This document shows positions 62,371-64,000 of a stretch of DNA of 64,000 nt, one piece after another. Each line of letters begins with the position of its first letter. The first letter of the stretch is position 1. A program made the translations under genes and the position numbers. Origin of the DNA: Photobacterium kishitanii (GTDB lineage: Bacteria > Pseudomonadota > Gammaproteobacteria > Enterobacterales > Vibrionaceae); assembly GCF_003026355.1 (NCBI RefSeq), contig NZ_PYON01000001.1:248001-312000 (forward strand), read 5' to 3'. Under the pieces are notes generated by a model, which made no database searches, had not been told where the DNA came from, and worked only from the letters and a program-made list of their open reading frames with translations.

Positions 62371-64000
62371 TAAAATGACTCTCGTAAAGATAAAATTGCT
62401 GACCGGTGAACTAAGCGCCATACAGGCCATGCACCTGCAACTAATAAAACCAACAAAGCAGTCCCTAACGTCATCAAATAATCATAAGGAAAATACTGTA
62501 CTTGCATTGTCCAGCCAAAAGAGTATTTCAACACCACATCAATCAACAACTGGGCTAACAGTAACCCTAACGGCAGGGCCATCAATGCTGTCATCAAACC
62601 AATAACAAGCAATTGTCCGCCACCGAGTAGTGCTAATTCAATCCCCGTCATTCCCATACAGCGCAGTAATGAGAATTGTCGTTGTCGAGAAATCTCGCCA
62701 GCTATTGTTGCGAAGAATAAACCACAAATAGCAATAAATAACGTTAAATTCCCTAACGTTGATGTCACAACAAAAGTACGATCAAACACGGTCATCGCTT
62801 GTTTCATTAATGCAGCGTTATTGCGAATTCGTTCAGGCTGCAAACGGAATTGCTCACCTAATTTTGCTAGTAATTGCTCGGACTTAGCACCCTTATTTAA
62901 ATGAATCGCTAACCCTACTTGTCCTGAATTAGGCCAAAAGCGTTGCCATTTTTGCTGCGAAATGAGTACCTGTCCGTAAGGATTACCATAGTCATAATAA
63001 ATACCGACAACTAACCAATCTTTATTCATTGGTGCTGGCAGATTAATAATATCTCCAGGTTTCCAATGATATTTCAGCGCCATAGATTCACTGACCATTA
63101 CCGCACGATCATGATGCAATTGTTGCCAATAATTATTAATACCGACCTTCACCGAAAGTGCTTTGTGCTCTCCCGATGTTTGCCCAATACTCATCACTTG
63201 AATGGTGCCATTGTTTGAACGTGTTTCTTTTTGCCAGCTCCACCACACTTGCTCAACGTCAGGTTGTTCTTGCAGCCACTTTGAAATACGTGGTGCCATA
63301 TTCATTGATGGACGAATATATATATCAGCAGCTAATCGTTGCTCAAGCCAATTTTCAGTAGTATTACGAAAACTACCGACCATTGTTTCCATGCCAATAT
63401 TAGAAGCTAATGCCAACATAAAGGCCATTGCTGCAATACCGCGATAACTTAAGCTTGCTGCTGCATCGAAGAAAAACCATCGCATACGTGCTCTACGGCT
63501 AATATTGCCCAAAAAGTGAAACAGTAACCACAGCAAATAAGGCATCATTAGCCCAGATGCGATCAAAATAAAAGCAATTAAAGCGAACCCTGCTAACTGT
63601 CCATGGGGTAATTGATAAACAGCAAAAGCACCCACAATAAACACACAAGAAAACAAAGCTTGCCATGCAAACTCTCGACCACTGAAACGTACTAATGCTA
63701 AGTGGGTTGATAAACGCGCTGGTGGCGTTTTAATCAATCGCACTAATGGCCATGTACATGCAAATGCACAACCAAAAATCGCAATCGCTAAACTTGCCGC
63801 CCCCCATTGCCAATTCCAATGCACTTGAAGACTAACATTCGCGTTATATAAGTCATTCAATGATGCTGCAACCGATGGCAACAATTGCTGTGCTAGCAGT
63901 AATCCAATGATATTACCGCCAACGAGGCCAAGTAAGACCCATAAGCACAGCTCACCAATTAACGCACCAGCGAGTTGAGTTCCATTAACGCCAAGTTGTC
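62370..64000 (-). CDS. FtsX-type ABC transporter permease, 5' end cut by window
   Basis: Inner-membrane permease with the FtsX fold. The frame stays open to the window edge (QLGVNGTQLAGALIGELCLWVLLGLVGGNIIGL before a TTG at 63884), so that TTG is internal. Visible: a first helix group, a periplasmic domain (residues about 205-380 of the visible part), then FtsX helices with SRQRQFSLLRCMGMTGIELALLGGGQLLVIGL. It is a two-copy FtsX protein as in AttF/YbbP. The missing N-terminus and the ATPase gene should lie just outside the window. Coupled to the lipoprotein gene by TAATG. Confidence 0.9.
   Translation of the reverse strand, partial: QLGVNGTQLAGALIGELCLWVLLGLVGGNIIGLLLAQQLLPSVAASLNDLYNANVSLQVHWNWQWGAASLAIAIFGCAFACTWPLVRLIKTPPARLSTHLALVRFSGREFAWQALFSCVFIVGAFAVYQLPHGQLAGFALIAFILIASGLMMPYLLWLLFHFLGNISRRARMRWFFFDAAASLSYRGIAAMAFMLALASNIGMETMVGSFRNTTENWLEQRLAADIYIRPSMNMAPRISKWLQEQPDVEQVWWSWQKETRSNNGTIQVMSIGQTSGEHKALSVKVGINNYWQQLHHDRAVMVSESMALKYHWKPGDIINLPAPMNKDWLVVGIYYDYGNPYGQVLISQQKWQRFWPNSGQVGLAIHLNKGAKSEQLLAKLGEQFRLQPERIRNNAALMKQAMTVFDRTFVVTSTLGNLTLFIAICGLFFATIAGEISRQRQFSLLRCMGMTGIELALLGGGQLLVIGLMTALMALPLGLLLAQLLIDVVLKYSFGWTMQVQYFPYDYLMTLGTALLVLLVAGAWPVWRLVHRSAILSLRESF

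Noticed and set aside
1..64000. CRISPR array, prophage, insertion sequence, tRNA or rRNA gene
   Set aside because: No direct-repeat/spacer pattern, integrase, transposase or tRNA/rRNA-like sequence was seen. Small RNAs cannot be ruled out from reading alone.

Overview
The window looks like chromosomal DNA of a marine gammaproteobacterium of the family Vibrionaceae, most likely a Photobacterium. The reasons are low G+C, Vibrionaceae-style housekeeping genes (purT, tpm, rsuA, nagK, rhlE, sulA), several chitin genes, and a second secDF pair preceded by a VemP-like arrest peptide. The genus is inferred from protein style, not from a marker gene. I see no rRNA, tRNA, CRISPR array, phage module or insertion sequence. 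Both ends cut a gene: purT on the left and an FtsX-type ABC permease on the right.

Layout. Positions 1-6.7 kb carry purT (partial), tpm, a nitric-oxide-responsive YgbA-type gene behind a good NsrR operator, a lipoprotein, rsuA, a PhzF-family gene, a methyltransferase and an HPF/RaiA-type ribosome hibernation gene behind a CRP-like site. Positions 7-13.6 kb carry a phosphatidylserine-decarboxylase-like pyruvoyl enzyme, small envelope proteins, the NfeD-slipin membrane pair and a maltose/galactoside-type acetyltransferase. Positions 13.7-20.1 kb carry a secreted di-heme MauG-like enzyme with a small secreted partner, a chitin-active LPMO, and a 2OG-Fe oxygenase/PLP enzyme pair facing an AraC regulator. 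Positions 20.2-24.1 kb hold the most notable locus: a short secreted protein ending in a VemP-like arrest motif, then dedA, secD and secF. Positions 25.7-33.9 kb are one giant type-I-secreted, LapA-like adhesin with six near-identical 933-bp repeats.

Positions 34.9-41.4 kb carry an AbgT transporter, a MerR-controlled AhpD-like gene with a textbook 19-bp-spacer promoter, LexA-controlled sulA, an APC antiporter and a diguanylate cyclase. Positions 41.5-49.7 kb carry rhlE, nagK, tapT, a REC-CheC protein coupled to a PAS-GGDEF cyclase, a membrane-anchored glutaredoxin, a CheX-like DUF3334 protein and an acyltransferase. Positions 49.7-53.0 kb are a tyrosine decarboxylase/antiporter cassette resembling that of lactic acid bacteria. 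Positions 53.4-60.5 kb carry a GH19 chitinase, two coupled GTPases, a GlcNAc-type PTS transporter and a divergent AraC regulator. The last part holds a K+ channel and an AttH-type lipoprotein coupled to an ABC permease.

Themes. Chitin degradation and uptake: LPMO, GH19 chitinase, GlcNAc PTS and GlcNAc kinase. Surface attachment and c-di-GMP: giant adhesin, two GGDEF proteins and CheC/CheX-type proteins. Stress switches with readable operators: NsrR, MerR, LexA and CRP. Export adaptation: VemP-like peptide with DedA and SecDF. Most convergent gene pairs are separated by a strong bidirectional hairpin terminator.
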